Part shown: positions 32,615 to 41,604 of the stretch, in pieces | Layout: every line of letters starts with the position of its first letter | Position numbering within the stretch: the stretch's first letter is position 1 | DNA from: WLNJ01 sp037131165 | GTDB lineage: Bacteria > Actinomycetota > Thermoleophilia > Solirubrobacterales > Solirubrobacteraceae | DNA: 44,947 nucleotides | Reading direction: 5' to 3' | Assembly: GCA_037131165.1 (NCBI GenBank) | Contig: JBAXRO010000010.1 | Location: forward strand, 1 to 44,947 | The notes under the pieces: generated by a model | What the model was told of the DNA's origin: nothing | What the model saw: only the letters and a program-made list of their open reading frames with translations | The model's database searches: none | Made by a program: the position numbers and the translations under genes

Positions 32615-35200
32615 TTACTTGACCTGGACCCAGCCGCTCCAGCGGCCGATTCGGTTCTCGACCCTCATCCAACGCGGCTTCGCGACGCTTGCACGCTCGA
32701 CGGAAGACCCAGTCCACGCGAGGATCCCATTCGCATAACTGATGGCGAGCGGCCGCTGGACGCTACTCGACGGCTTATTGGCCGCAGTCGAGACCTGAAC
32801 CGTCAGGATCTGCGCGCAACCCCGCGTGTCGCCGCCGGTGTTGAACACGGCGCCGGCGTTCATGCGCCAGAGGTTGCCGCGCACTCGAGTGACGGTGACC
32901 GACTGGGTCGGTGTCGGCGGGGTCGGGCGCGGGCTGCACGGCGCCGGCGTCAGTGCCTGGACGGTCCAATTCACGGTGGCTGCAGGTCCAACGTTGCCGA
33001 CGGCGTCCGTCTCGCGGATCTGAACCGTGTGTGAACCGACGGCCAGCGAGTCGAGGGTGAACGGGTTGGACGGGCACGGGCCCCAAGCGCCGCCGTCGAT
33101 CTTGCACTCGAACGTCGCGCCCGGCTCACCGCTGCCGCTGAACCCGATCGTCGCCGATGTAGAGGTCGTCGTCGCCGAAGGCCTGGTCGTAATGGTCGGC
33201 GCCGGAGGCGGAGTCGTGTCGACCGTCCAGGTCACCGACGACGGGTCGCTCTCACGCCCGACGCCGTCGACCTGCTTGACGTTGAAGGTGTGAGAGCCGT
33301 CCGAAAGACCGGTCAGCAGCACCGGAGCCGGTGGGCACGGCCCGTAGGCACCGCCGTCGAGCGAGCACAGGAAGGTCGCGCCCGGCTCGCCGTCGTACTC
33401 GATCGACGCGGTCGTCTGGTTGGTCGGCGAGGCGTCGGGGCTGATCAGGCTCACGTATGGCGGGGTGAACGCCGCGGTGTCGACCGTCCAACTCGCGGTC
33501 ACCGGATCGCTCGTGTTGCCCGCGGCGTCAGTCGCCTTGACCGACACGGTGTGCGAGCCGTTCGCGAGGTCACTCAGCTCGAGCGGCGAGGTGCAGGCCG
33601 TGTAGGCGCCACCATCGACAGAGCACTCGTAGGTGATGCCCGTGCCATCACTGTGGAAGTGGATCACCGCGTGGGTCGCGTCGGTCAGGCTCGCAGGCAC
33701 GCCGCTCAGGGTCGGCGCGGCAGGCGGGGTCGTATCGACCACCCACGAGTCGGTCGTGGCCGTGCTCTCCAGCCCGTCCTTGATCGCCTTGACCGCGATC
33801 GAATGGGTGCCGTCAGCGAGACCGGTCAGCGCCCTCGGCGGTGTGCACGCCGTGAACGCACCACCGTCGATCGAGCACTGGAAGGTCGCTCCCGTGGTCG
33901 TGCTGGTGAATCCGATCGACGCCGACCGCTGGTTGGTCGGGCTCGAGGGCACCCCGCTCAACACGGGTGCCGCCGGAGGCCCCAAGCCGGGTACCGTTGC
34001 CGGTGTCAGGCTGTAGGCCGTCGTTGTCGGCAGGCCCAGCTCGCCGTCCCCGTTGTATCCCCAGCACTTGACGGCCCCATCGCGAGTGAGCGCGCAGCTG
34101 TGCTGGATACCCGACGCGATCTGTGTCACACCGGTCAGGCCGCTGACGGCCACCGGCGAGGTGCTGGCGGTCGCCGAGTTGTCACCGAGCTGACCCGACG
34201 AGTTGCGGCCCCAGCACTTGACCGTCTCGTCGCTCAGCAGGGCGCAGCTGAACTCGCCTCCGGTCGAGATCTGCGTCACTCCTGTGAGGCTTGCAACCGA
34301 GGTCGGGGTGCTGCGGTTGGTCTGTGTTCCGTCACCGATTTCGCCTGTGTTGTTACCTCCCCAACACTTGACGGTGCCACCGGAGAGCAAAGCGCAGGCG
34401 TGAGCGCGACCGGCGGAGACCTGGATCGCCCCCGACAGCCCCGATACGGCCACGGGAGTGTTGCGGCTCGAGGTTTCCCCGTTGCCGAGCTGGCCCACGG
34501 ACCCAAGACCCCAGCACTTGACCGTGCCGCCGGAGATCAAAGCGCACATGGTCGTTCCGAGCGCGGAGAGCTGGGTGGCGCCGGTCAAGCTCGAGACAGA
34601 CACCGGGCTTGTGCTCTGAAGGCTCGCGCCATTGCCGAGCTGCCCATCACTGCCCCCTCCCCAGCACTTCACTGCGCCGGCCGCGACGATCGCGCAGTTG
34701 AACTGGTAGCCGCCCTCAACTTGGGTGACGCCCGAGCTGAGCGACGGCACGGGCCCCGGAGTTATCTTGAAGCCAGTGGTGAGCGAGCCGAGCCCAAGCT
34801 CGCCAAAGCCGTTGTACCCCCAGCACTCCAGCGCGCCGGCGGTCTGGTAGCTGCTTGCGCCCGACGCGACGCCACAGGTCGCGCTGGCGCCGGTCCCGAT
34901 CTGGGAGAAGGTGGCGTTGTAGGGGGTCGGCCCGAATGACTTCCTGACGAAGCCCGGTGTCGGACCGGACGCCGTTGTTCCATTGCCGAGCTGCCCGCCA
35001 GTCGAACTGAGGTAGCGGTTCTTACCCCAACACTTGACCGTCTCCCCGGACAGCTTGAGGCACGAGTAGTTCCACCCGAGTGAGAGCTGAGGGCTGGCGG
35101 CAACTGCGGGTCCTGCGGCCGCAACTGAAAAGCCGAACGCACAGGTAACGGCAAGCAGCGCCGCGAGGCGGGCTGGACGAGGGGACGACGAACCGATCAC
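32615..35200 (-). CDS. Secreted RCC1-repeat protein with Ig-like domains
   Basis: An 861-residue exoprotein. The signal peptide is RLAALLAVTCAFGFSVAAAGPAVAA. Residues about 35-400 hold RCC1-type propeller repeats of about 40-50 residues (SCALLSGGTVKCWG-N--GQLG), each with a Cys pair. Then come four or five Ig-like domains of about 90 residues built on FxCSxDGGAY-xCxxP--L--L-DG-H---V-A-D--G. A final unrelated 110-residue beta domain (VTVTRVRGNLWRMNAGAVFNTGG to GRWSGWVQVK) closes it. Surface binding or adhesion is likely but not shown. It lies 163 bp downstream of the histidine kinase on the same strand, so that system may control it. Confidence 0.9.
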   Translation of the reverse strand: MIGSSSPRPARLAALLAVTCAFGFSVAAAGPAVAASPQLSLGWNYSCLKLSGETVKCWGKNRYLSSTGGQLGNGTTASGPTPGFVRKSFGPTPYNATFSQIGTGASATCGVASGASSYQTAGALECWGYNGFGELGLGSLTTGFKITPGPVPSLSSGVTQVEGGYQFNCAIVAAGAVKCWGGGSDGQLGNGASLQSTSPVSVSSLTGATQLSALGTTMCALISGGTVKCWGLGSVGQLGNGETSSRNTPVAVSGLSGAIQVSAGRAHACALLSGGTVKCWGGNNTGEIGDGTQTNRSTPTSVASLTGVTQISTGGEFSCALLSDETVKCWGRNSSGQLGDNSATASTSPVAVSGLTGVTQIASGIQHSCALTRDGAVKCWGYNGDGELGLPTTTAYSLTPATVPGLGPPAAPVLSGVPSSPTNQRSASIGFTSTTTGATFQCSIDGGAFTACTPPRALTGLADGTHSIAVKAIKDGLESTATTDSWVVDTTPPAAPTLSGVPASLTDATHAVIHFHSDGTGITYECSVDGGAYTACTSPLELSDLANGSHTVSVKATDAAGNTSDPVTASWTVDTAAFTPPYVSLISPDASPTNQTTASIEYDGEPGATFLCSLDGGAYGPCPPAPVLLTGLSDGSHTFNVKQVDGVGRESDPSSVTWTVDTTPPPAPTITTRPSATTTSTSATIGFSGSGEPGATFECKIDGGAWGPCPSNPFTLDSLAVGSHTVQIRETDAVGNVGPAATVNWTVQALTPAPCSPRPTPPTPTQSVTVTRVRGNLWRMNAGAVFNTGGDTRGCAQILTVQVSTAANKPSSSVQRPLAISYANGILAWTGSSVERASVAKPRWMRVENRIGRWSGWVQVK

Positions 35201-35289
35201 TTGACCTCGACTCCTTTGGCTCTTTGACGATCACGCCAGTGGCGCAAGCATTCACGCTAGGCGACGACCGGCGCCGTGAAGGGCTGGAT

Positions 35290-35305
35290 GTGGGGGTTAC
35301 CCCAC
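35290..35305. terminator. Short hairpin between kinase and exoprotein genes
   Basis: GTGGGG-GTTA-CCCCAC (35290-35305) forms a 6-bp stem in the 163-bp gap after the kinase stop. It may end the regulator transcript before the exoprotein promoter. Confidence 0.4.
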
Positions 35306-35363
35306 GCGGCTCACGATGTGCGAGGCGACAGCTCTCGAGCAGTCGCGACAACGGAGATGGGGC

Positions 35364-37229
35364 TCACCCCAATACGCTCGCCTCGGCAGCGGCGCCTCCC
35401 GCGCCGTCGCCTGGGCCGATCCCCGCACCGAGCGCGACGCGGGCGCGGAAGAGCGTACCGTTACGGCCCCTTTCCAACGCCCATGTGCGACAAAGGTCGT
35501 CGAACAGGGCGCTGCCCAACCCCGGATCGTTCATCCCCGAATCGCCTGTTCCGTCGTCGCTCACGGAGATGGCGATCTCCTCGGGGTGCTCAGCGGGACG
35601 CTCTTCGCGTCCGGTCAGCTCAAGCTCGACCTCGACGCTGTGAGCCGCGCCATGACGGAAGGCGTTGTTGACCGCTTCGCGAATCACTTCCGCGACCGCC
35701 TCGTCGGCGTCCTCGTCGCAGGCGAGCCTCTCGGCGACCGGTTCGCCAATCCGCGAGCCGAACTTCCGGTGGCGCCCCCAGACCGAACTCAGCTCGTCGA
35801 TGGCCACCGAAGTGCGGAGCGAACCGGCGGCCCGTGTGCCAACGTCGAGCTGCGAAAAGGCCGCGCCGAGGTCACGCCGGATCTCCTCGCCGAGCCGCTC
35901 GGTCAACACCTCCGACTCGGCAATGCGCATGGTCGCGGCGTGGAGCGCACCCTGAAGCGCACCGTGAATCACGAAGGCCAAACGGCGACGAACGAGTCGC
36001 TCACGACGGCGAACGAGAGCCAACCTCTCCTCGAGACGCAGCGCGACAACCTGCAGTTCCGTCTCGCTACGGACGCGGCCCGCCTCGACCAGGTGCGCGA
36101 CGACAATGGCCGCCCCCAGCAGGGCGAAGCCCGCCGCCCAAGGCAAGACGATCCCGCCTGGAGTGACCACCCCAAGCGCTCCAGTGAGCAGGAGCGCCGA
36201 CGTCCCAACCATGACGTGGAGGCCAACGACCGCAGGCGCGCCGAGGACCGGCCGGGCCTGCGCGGACCCCAAGGCTCGCTTGACCAGAGCGAACAGGGCC
36301 CCGGCGAGAAGCGAGACAGCCGGCACGTAGATCAACACCTGCTTCGGGTCGAGCTCTTGGACGGCGCTTGGCAGGGCGCCGATGGAGGTGAGAAACGCCG
36401 TCAGCCCGGGTTTGATCCCATCGTCGAGACGGAACCGCTCGGGAAGCGGGACGCGAGCCCGGGAGCGCCCAGTCCGCTCGATCAGCGCTTCCAGCCTTTC
36501 CGATTCGACGTCGTCATGCGAATGCGAGACGAGTTCATGTGCCAAAGGTCGGACCCGCTTCTCAACCAGCGACTCGATGTCACTGAGTGCCTCTCCCCTC
36601 TCGGCCCCGGCTGCAGCCGCTGCGAGGGCGGCATCGAGCGCCTTGACCGCCGGTTTGAGCGATTCCCTGACGGCGTCGGTGAGACCCACCTCGACCCGAT
36701 CGAGCTCCGCCTCGACCGAACGGCCCAGAGCCAGTAGCCGATCGCGTGTCCCTTCGAGTTCGGAGCAGACCCGGCTGTGTGCGTCGTGACGGGCTACCGC
36801 GTAGCCAACCACCGCCAGCAACGGGAGCTGGAAGGACAAGCCCGACAGCCTGAAGCCCAAGTGCATTGACTCGGCAGCCCCGAGCAGCACCGATGCCAGC
36901 CCGAAGGTCACGCCTTGGGCGAGCCCTGCCGATGCGTACCAGGCGAGGACGGCGAAGGGGCTCGGGGCGCCACCGCGACGCGAAGATGAGTGGGCCGCGA
37001 CGAGGACTGCCGTCAGGGAAAGCATCCCGACGCTCGACGCGATCAACCAAAGCAACAACGGCCCGCCGTAGATCGAGGCGTTGCTGGGCACTTGGATCAA
37101 GATCCCGATCGGACAGTAGGCCAGCAGCACCGGCCATGAGAAGGCCGCAGGCGACCCGAGCGGGGCGAGCTTGCGACGAGAAGAGAGCGCCTGCGTCCGA
37201 AAGGCGGCGCCGACGCCGGAAGGGGTCAT
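35364..37229 (-). CDS. Membrane sensor histidine kinase
   Basis: A 621-residue kinase. About four membrane helices occupy residues 30-145. A long cytoplasmic-looking helical loop (about 145-275) and further helices (about 280-375) follow. The dimerisation segment is RRRERLVRRRLAFVIHGALQG, where the presumed phospho-His is followed by Gly instead of the usual Asp/Glu. The ATPase domain (about 480-600) has the N-box EVIREAVNNAFRHG and SVSDDGTGDSG, GLGSALFDDL. The layout suits kinases of NarL-type regulators. The start overlaps the response-regulator stop by 4 nt, so they are co-translated. The signal is unknown. Confidence 0.85.
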   Translation of the reverse strand: MTPSGVGAAFRTQALSSRRKLAPLGSPAAFSWPVLLAYCPIGILIQVPSNASIYGGPLLLWLIASSVGMLSLTAVLVAAHSSSRRGGAPSPFAVLAWYASAGLAQGVTFGLASVLLGAAESMHLGFRLSGLSFQLPLLAVVGYAVARHDAHSRVCSELEGTRDRLLALGRSVEAELDRVEVGLTDAVRESLKPAVKALDAALAAAAAGAERGEALSDIESLVEKRVRPLAHELVSHSHDDVESERLEALIERTGRSRARVPLPERFRLDDGIKPGLTAFLTSIGALPSAVQELDPKQVLIYVPAVSLLAGALFALVKRALGSAQARPVLGAPAVVGLHVMVGTSALLLTGALGVVTPGGIVLPWAAGFALLGAAIVVAHLVEAGRVRSETELQVVALRLEERLALVRRRERLVRRRLAFVIHGALQGALHAATMRIAESEVLTERLGEEIRRDLGAAFSQLDVGTRAAGSLRTSVAIDELSSVWGRHRKFGSRIGEPVAERLACDEDADEAVAEVIREAVNNAFRHGAAHSVEVELELTGREERPAEHPEEIAISVSDDGTGDSGMNDPGLGSALFDDLCRTWALERGRNGTLFRARVALGAGIGPGDGAGGAAAEASVLG

Positions 37230-37957
37230 CGGCCGCCGGGCCCGTCCCCGTCCCCGTCGGGAATGGGGATCGGATAACCGCTGAGGCGAATGAAGCGCCG
37301 CACTGCGTCGACCCTGGCATTGCCTGCCGCACGGGGATCGACCCCGACCGCGGCCAGCGCTCGGGCCACCACCCGCTCTGCCGCCTTGACCGAAGTCCCG
37401 CGCCGCTCGGCGATCTGGGCGTTGGTGAGACCGAGGGCAACGAGCCGCAACGCCTCCACCTGATGGCGGGTGAGCTCGGCGAGCGGTCGCCCGCCATGAC
37501 GATCGTGACGCAGTTCGTCCGTGACGAACCCTCGCATCGCTGCGTCGAGTGCCCCAGCGAGGGCATCGATGTCATGAACGGCTCCCTTGCGCAGGTAGGC
37601 GATCCCGGATGGCAGGTCGTCCGCATCCCGACCAGCGAAGCGTGGGTCCGGCAGGTTGGTGAGGAAGACGATCGCCACTCCCGTCCCCGCCTCGACAAAG
37701 CTCTCGGCGAGGTCGAACCCGTTGGGCCCCGGACCCAGTTCGATGTCCATCACTACTCCGTCAGGGTCGAGTGCACGGAAGGCCCGCGCGGCCTTCGACA
37801 CCGAACCGACAGCAACCACCTCGAAGCCCCGCGCCTCGAGCGCGGAGGCAATCAGCTCGCAGAGAAGGGGCTCATCTTCGACGACCAATACCGAGCGCGG
37901 AGGCAAGGGACCGGATTCCCCAACGAGCTGGGCAGGCGTCGGCTCAACCAGGGACAT
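37226..37957 (-). CDS. LuxR/NarL-type response regulator
   Basis: A 243-residue regulator. The receiver domain (about 20-140) has acidic VVEDEP, phospho-Asp in GVVMDIEL, T in FLTN and K in YLRKG. The C-terminal domain is LuxR-like (RPLAELTRHQVEALRLVALGLTNAQIAERRGTSVKAAERVV), though its helix-turn-helix deviates at several usual positions. A Pro/Gly/Asp tail ends it. Its gene overlaps the downstream kinase gene by 4 nt. The RCC1 exoprotein beyond is a likely target. Confidence 0.9.
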   Translation of the reverse strand: MSLVEPTPAQLVGESGPLPPRSVLVVEDEPLLCELIASALEARGFEVVAVGSVSKAARAFRALDPDGVVMDIELGPGPNGFDLAESFVEAGTGVAIVFLTNLPDPRFAGRDADDLPSGIAYLRKGAVHDIDALAGALDAAMRGFVTDELRHDRHGGRPLAELTRHQVEALRLVALGLTNAQIAERRGTSVKAAERVVARALAAVGVDPRAAGNARVDAVRRFIRLSGYPIPIPDGDGDGPGGR

Positions 37958-38050
37958 CGCTCATCCGCGTCCGTCTCGATGTCCATGCTCCCGACACGGT
38001 CCCAGAGTAACGGTGGGTGTCGCCGCCAACGGCACCCGTGCAGGACCAGG

Positions 38051-38089
38051 CGGGAGCGGGCAAATTGAACATCCGATTGCCCGCTCCCG
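38051..38089. terminator. 13-bp hairpin after the Ppx gene
   Basis: CGGGAGCGGGCAA (38051-38063) and TTGCCCGCTCCCG (38077-38089) pair perfectly with a 13-base loop. It is 32 bp past the Ppx/GppA stop on the minus strand and upstream of the response-regulator start. Confidence 0.7.
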
Positions 38090-38120
38090 TCTCAAGCCCG
38101 CGCTGGCGGCGGCCTCGCCC

Positions 38121-39641
38121 CTACGGCCTGACGATCAGCTCGCTGCCGAAGGCGGCTGCGAACGCATCGGCCTGGCGCTCCGCTCCCCAGACGGCGAGGG
38201 CTGCATTGCCCCTGACGGAGAGCTCGAGCTTGATGCCCTTGCCGTTGGGCACGAGGGCCGCGCTCTCGACAGCGCCATCGCGACCGCGCTCGAGGAACTC
38301 GGCCAACCGCAGCAGCGCCGAGCAGCGACGCAGGCGCTCGAGGTCACCGGGCTCGAGCAGGCCGGCGAGGCCGTTCGGGTCGGGATTGCCCTTGCGGTGG
38401 TACCTCGCCATCAGCGCGGTCAAGGCCAACTCGCGCTGCGTGTAGCCGGGCAGGCCGGCACCGAGGATCAGGTACTTCGAATGGCGGTGGTGGTCGTCGT
38501 AGTCGATCGCCTTGCCGACGTCGTGGAGCATCGCCGCAGCCCAGAGCAACTCGCGCAGCTTGGCTCCCCCGGGCTTGGCCTCCGTCTCACGGAGCGAGTC
38601 GAACATGCCGAGAGCCAGGTCGGCGACCCGCTCGGCGTGACCGACATCGAGTCGATGCTGAAGCGCGAGGTTTCTGACGCTCGCACCGCGCACGTCCGGG
38701 AAAAGCGGAGGGTCGGCCGGAGCGAGGAAACGCTCGAAGAACACGCCCTCGCGCAAGCCGGCCTCGGTCGTCTCGATCGAGTCGACGCCGGTTGCCTCCA
38801 GTGCCGCTCGCAGAACGACGGCGGCGGCGAGGATGATCTCTCCCCGGCCCGGCTTGATGCCAGGCACATCACGCCGCTTGGCCGCCGGGAGCGCGGCAAG
38901 TCGATCGATCAACTCGTCGAGCGCACCGGCCGTCAGCTCGAACCCTTGGGTGCCGAGCGACGGCAGTTCAGCCTCGATCCGCGCAGCCTGAGCGAGGTTG
39001 CGAACGGCTCCGCCAATCCCAACGACCCGTCCACCGTCCGCCTCGATTCCGTCAGAGCGGAGGGTCGACACCGCGTGCTTGGTGAGGTCCTTGATCGCCT
39101 TGCGCGAAGCGGGGCCGCCGTCGGCCAGGTAGTGCTCGGTCATCCTGACCGCGCCCAGCGGCCATGAACCGCAGCGCTTGGACCTGCGCCCCTCGACCCT
39201 GCAGAGCTGCATGCTCCCCCCGCCGAGGTCGAGCGTCCAGCCGTCCGAGAGGGTTGTCGAGTTGACCGCCGCGAGCATCCCGTAACGGGCCTCCTCGGCT
39301 GTCGACAGGAGCCTCACCGGCGCGCCACCGACAGCCTCGGCCTGCTTGACGAACTCGCCGCCGTTGGCCGCGTCGCGGATCGCGCTCGTGGCCACGGCGA
39401 GCGTCTCCTCGATCGGGATCCCAAACGACTCGCGGACATGGGCGAACAGCTCGACCGCTCTCAGGCCCCGTTCGATTCCCTTGCGGCCGAGGACACCGTC
39501 GGAGTCAAGGCCGGCGCCGATCCTCACCGTCTCATGGAGCTCGTCGACCCTGCGCCACCAGAGGCCGGGTTCCCACTCGTAGACGACGAGACGGAAGGAG
39601 TTGGAGCCGAGGTCCTCGACGATCGTGCGCCGGGGTGCCAT
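38121..39641 (-). CDS. Ppx/GppA phosphatase (exopolyphosphatase) with C-terminal HD domain
   Basis: A 506-residue enzyme of the ASKHA fold that removes terminal phosphate from polyphosphate or pppGpp. Phosphate-binding loops are EDLGSNSFRLVVY (about 9-21) and TLDLGGGSMQL (about 137-147), with the catalytic Glu in the STAEEARYG segment. The C-terminal part (about 310-480) is HD-like, with AAMLHDVGKAIDYDDHHRHSKYLI. This is the two-domain form, close to E. coli Ppx in length. The VOC gene ends 3 bp upstream of its ATG, so the two form an operon. Confidence 0.92.
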   Translation of the reverse strand: MAPRRTIVEDLGSNSFRLVVYEWEPGLWWRRVDELHETVRIGAGLDSDGVLGRKGIERGLRAVELFAHVRESFGIPIEETLAVATSAIRDAANGGEFVKQAEAVGGAPVRLLSTAEEARYGMLAAVNSTTLSDGWTLDLGGGSMQLCRVEGRRSKRCGSWPLGAVRMTEHYLADGGPASRKAIKDLTKHAVSTLRSDGIEADGGRVVGIGGAVRNLAQAARIEAELPSLGTQGFELTAGALDELIDRLAALPAAKRRDVPGIKPGRGEIILAAAVVLRAALEATGVDSIETTEAGLREGVFFERFLAPADPPLFPDVRGASVRNLALQHRLDVGHAERVADLALGMFDSLRETEAKPGGAKLRELLWAAAMLHDVGKAIDYDDHHRHSKYLILGAGLPGYTQRELALTALMARYHRKGNPDPNGLAGLLEPGDLERLRRCSALLRLAEFLERGRDGAVESAALVPNGKGIKLELSVRGNAALAVWGAERQADAFAAAFGSELIVRP

Positions 39642-39644
39642 TGG

Positions 39645-40025
39645 TCAGTCGCGGCCGAGGAGTTCGATCCGGTAGCCGTCCGGATCGCGCACGAAGCAGA
39701 GTCGAGTGCCACCTTCGCTGACCGTGTACGGCGGGCGCTCGGGCTCGATCCCGAGCGAGGCGAGCCGTTCGAGAGCGGCGTCGATGTCACCGACGGCGAT
39801 CGCGATGTGGCCGTAGCCGTCACCGATCTCGTACGGCTCGGTGCGGTCGTGGTTGAAGGTCAACTCGAGCCGGGGCTCGTTGCCGTCGCCGGGGAGGTTC
39901 ATGAAGACGTTCGTAGCCTCCGTGCCGATCGGCATCCGGCCGATCTCCTCAAAGCCGAGAGCGGAGTAGAACCCGACCGACCGGTCGAGGTCGAATACCC
40001 GGTAACAGGTGTGGATCAGGCGCAC
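39645..40025 (-). CDS. VOC-family glyoxalase I-like protein
   Basis: A 126-residue lactoylglutathione-lyase-type protein made of two VOC modules. Metal-ligand positions are visible: H in MRLIHTCYRV, E in PRLELTFNH, H in GYGHIAIAV and E in GYRIELLGRD, the H/E/H/E set of glyoxalase I. It would detoxify methylglyoxal adducts with a thiol cofactor, though actinobacteria use thiols other than glutathione. A minus-strand TAGATT box (40032-40037) is 6 nt before the GTG, so it is probably leaderless. It leads the operon with ppx. Confidence 0.9.
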   Translation of the reverse strand: MRLIHTCYRVFDLDRSVGFYSALGFEEIGRMPIGTEATNVFMNLPGDGNEPRLELTFNHDRTEPYEIGDGYGHIAIAVGDIDAALERLASLGIEPERPPYTVSEGGTRLCFVRDPDGYRIELLGRD

Positions 40026-40157
40026 GCGACCAATCTAATGACAGGGGTGGCGGAAGCGGGAACGCCTCCGCCACAGGCCGCGCTCCAGCGCACGACCGGG
40101 CCGAGCGGTAGCCGAGCACGAGACTGCGCGCCGCACGGCTGCGGGTACGATCAGGCG

Positions 40158-40916
40158 GTGATCATCGAACGTTCAGAGCACGCGGATTGGCTGTCGAACA
40201 CCTGGCTCGTCGCCGAGGGCGAGAGAGGCAGCGCCGTACTGATCGACGCCGGAGGCCCCGTCCAACCGCTGCTCGACCGGATCGCGAAGCTCGACGCGAA
40301 GCTCGAGGCCGTCCTGCTGACCCACCACCACTGGGATCACGTTGCCGAACTCGAACAGGTCCTCGCCGCCCACCCCGGCACTCCCGTCCTCGCCCACCCC
40401 GTCGAGCGCGACGCAGCCGGCGCGATGGGCAAGGAGACGACCGGGGACATCCAGCCCGGCGAGAAGCTCGCCTTCGGGGACCTGCGGTTCGAGGCCCTGC
40501 TGACCCCGGGCCACACCGCCGGAATGCTGGCGCTCGTGCTCAACGGGACCGACGTCTTCACCGGCGACACGCTGTTCAAGGGATCGGTCGGCGGAGTCAG
40601 GGCGCCGGGCCACACGACCTTCGAGGACCTGCGCAGCTCGGTGATGGACGTGATCCTCAAGCTGCCTCCCGAGACGGTGATCCGGCCAGGCCACTGCGAG
40701 AGCACCACGGTCGCCGAGGAGCTCGAGACCAATTCCTTCGTGCGGATCTGGCGCGGACTCGACCCCGAAGGTGGCGGCCGCTGCACAGTCAATGGCGAGG
40801 AGGAGGTCGACCTGATCCTGCTCGGCCCCGACTACGACGGCGGCCACAAGGCGTGGATCCGCCTGCCGGACGGCAGCGACGACCTCGTGCCCGGGTCGAT
40901 CGTCGAACCGGTCTGA
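40158..40916 (+). CDS. Metallo-beta-lactamase-fold hydrolase, glyoxalase II-like
   Basis: A 252-residue enzyme. The dinuclear metal site motif is THHHWDH (His56, His58, Asp60, His61), followed by LTPGHTAGMLAL, FTGDTLFKGSVGG and VIRPGHCESTT, matching the Zn ligands of MBL hydrolases. It resembles glyoxalase II proteins in spacing, so a thioester hydrolysis role is likely. A TACGAT box (40146-40151) precedes the GTG by 6 nt with no ribosome site. Divergent from the VOC gene, it is followed 10 bp later by the VTT membrane gene. Confidence 0.9.
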   Translation: MIIERSEHADWLSNTWLVAEGERGSAVLIDAGGPVQPLLDRIAKLDAKLEAVLLTHHHWDHVAELEQVLAAHPGTPVLAHPVERDAAGAMGKETTGDIQPGEKLAFGDLRFEALLTPGHTAGMLALVLNGTDVFTGDTLFKGSVGGVRAPGHTTFEDLRSSVMDVILKLPPETVIRPGHCESTTVAEELETNSFVRIWRGLDPEGGGRCTVNGEEEVDLILLGPDYDGGHKAWIRLPDGSDDLVPGSIVEPV

Positions 40917-40926
40917 GCATCCCGTC

Positions 40927-41604
40927 ATGAGCCGACGGGTCGCGATCCTCCGACTCGGCGTGATCGCGGCGCTGTTCGCGGCAATGGTGGCGCTGTTCGC
41001 CTCCGGCACGGTGTCCGCAGGCGACATCCGCACCCATGTCGAAGACCTGGGCCCAGCCGGCCCGCTCCTGTTCATTCCGATCAGCGCGGTGATGACGGTG
41101 CTGTTCGTCCCCGGGCCAGTCCTCGCCGCCGCGAGCGGGCTGCTTTTCGGCGTGGCGCTCGGGACCCCGATCTCGATCGCCGCAGCGACGCTCGGGGCCG
41201 CGCTCGCATTCGCCGTCTCACGCTGGTGGGCGCATGACGCCGTCGAGCACCTCGCCGGCCCTCGGCTCAACGCGATCCGCGAATGGATCGGCAACCGCGG
41301 ATTCAGCAGCGTCTTCTACGCACGGCTCGCTCCGGGCGCTCCCTACAACCTCGTCAACTACGCCGCCGGCCTGACACCGATCAAGCTGCGCGACTTTGCC
41401 CCGGCGACTGCGATCGCCTGCTCGCCGCGGGCGTTCGCCTACACGGCCTTGGGCGGCTCGATCAACAACTGGAACCGGCCGGAGGCACTGATCGCGCTGA
41501 TCGTGCTGGTGGTGATGTCGATCGTCGGAATGATCCCGATCTGGCGCGAGCGCAGCCGGAGGCTGCCGGTCAGCGAATCGTCTGAACCTGGAACAGGCTC
41601 GTAG
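40927..41604 (+). CDS. VTT-domain (TVP38/DedA-like) membrane protein
   Basis: A 225-residue integral membrane protein. Helices are at about 8-28, 42-62, 68-92 and 185-203, with re-entrant segments between. The VTT (SNARE-associated) core has the motifs FVPGPVLAAASGLLFGVALGT, FYARLAPGAPYNLVNYAAGL and KLRDFAPATAIACSPRAF. Family members act as lipid scramblases or transporters. The ATG follows the MBL stop by 10 bp, so it shares that operon. Its last 35 bp overlap the convergent pyruvate kinase gene. Confidence 0.9.
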   Translation: MSRRVAILRLGVIAALFAAMVALFASGTVSAGDIRTHVEDLGPAGPLLFIPISAVMTVLFVPGPVLAAASGLLFGVALGTPISIAAATLGAALAFAVSRWWAHDAVEHLAGPRLNAIREWIGNRGFSSVFYARLAPGAPYNLVNYAAGLTPIKLRDFAPATAIACSPRAFAYTALGGSINNWNRPEALIALIVLVVMSIVGMIPIWRERSRRLPVSESSEPGTGS

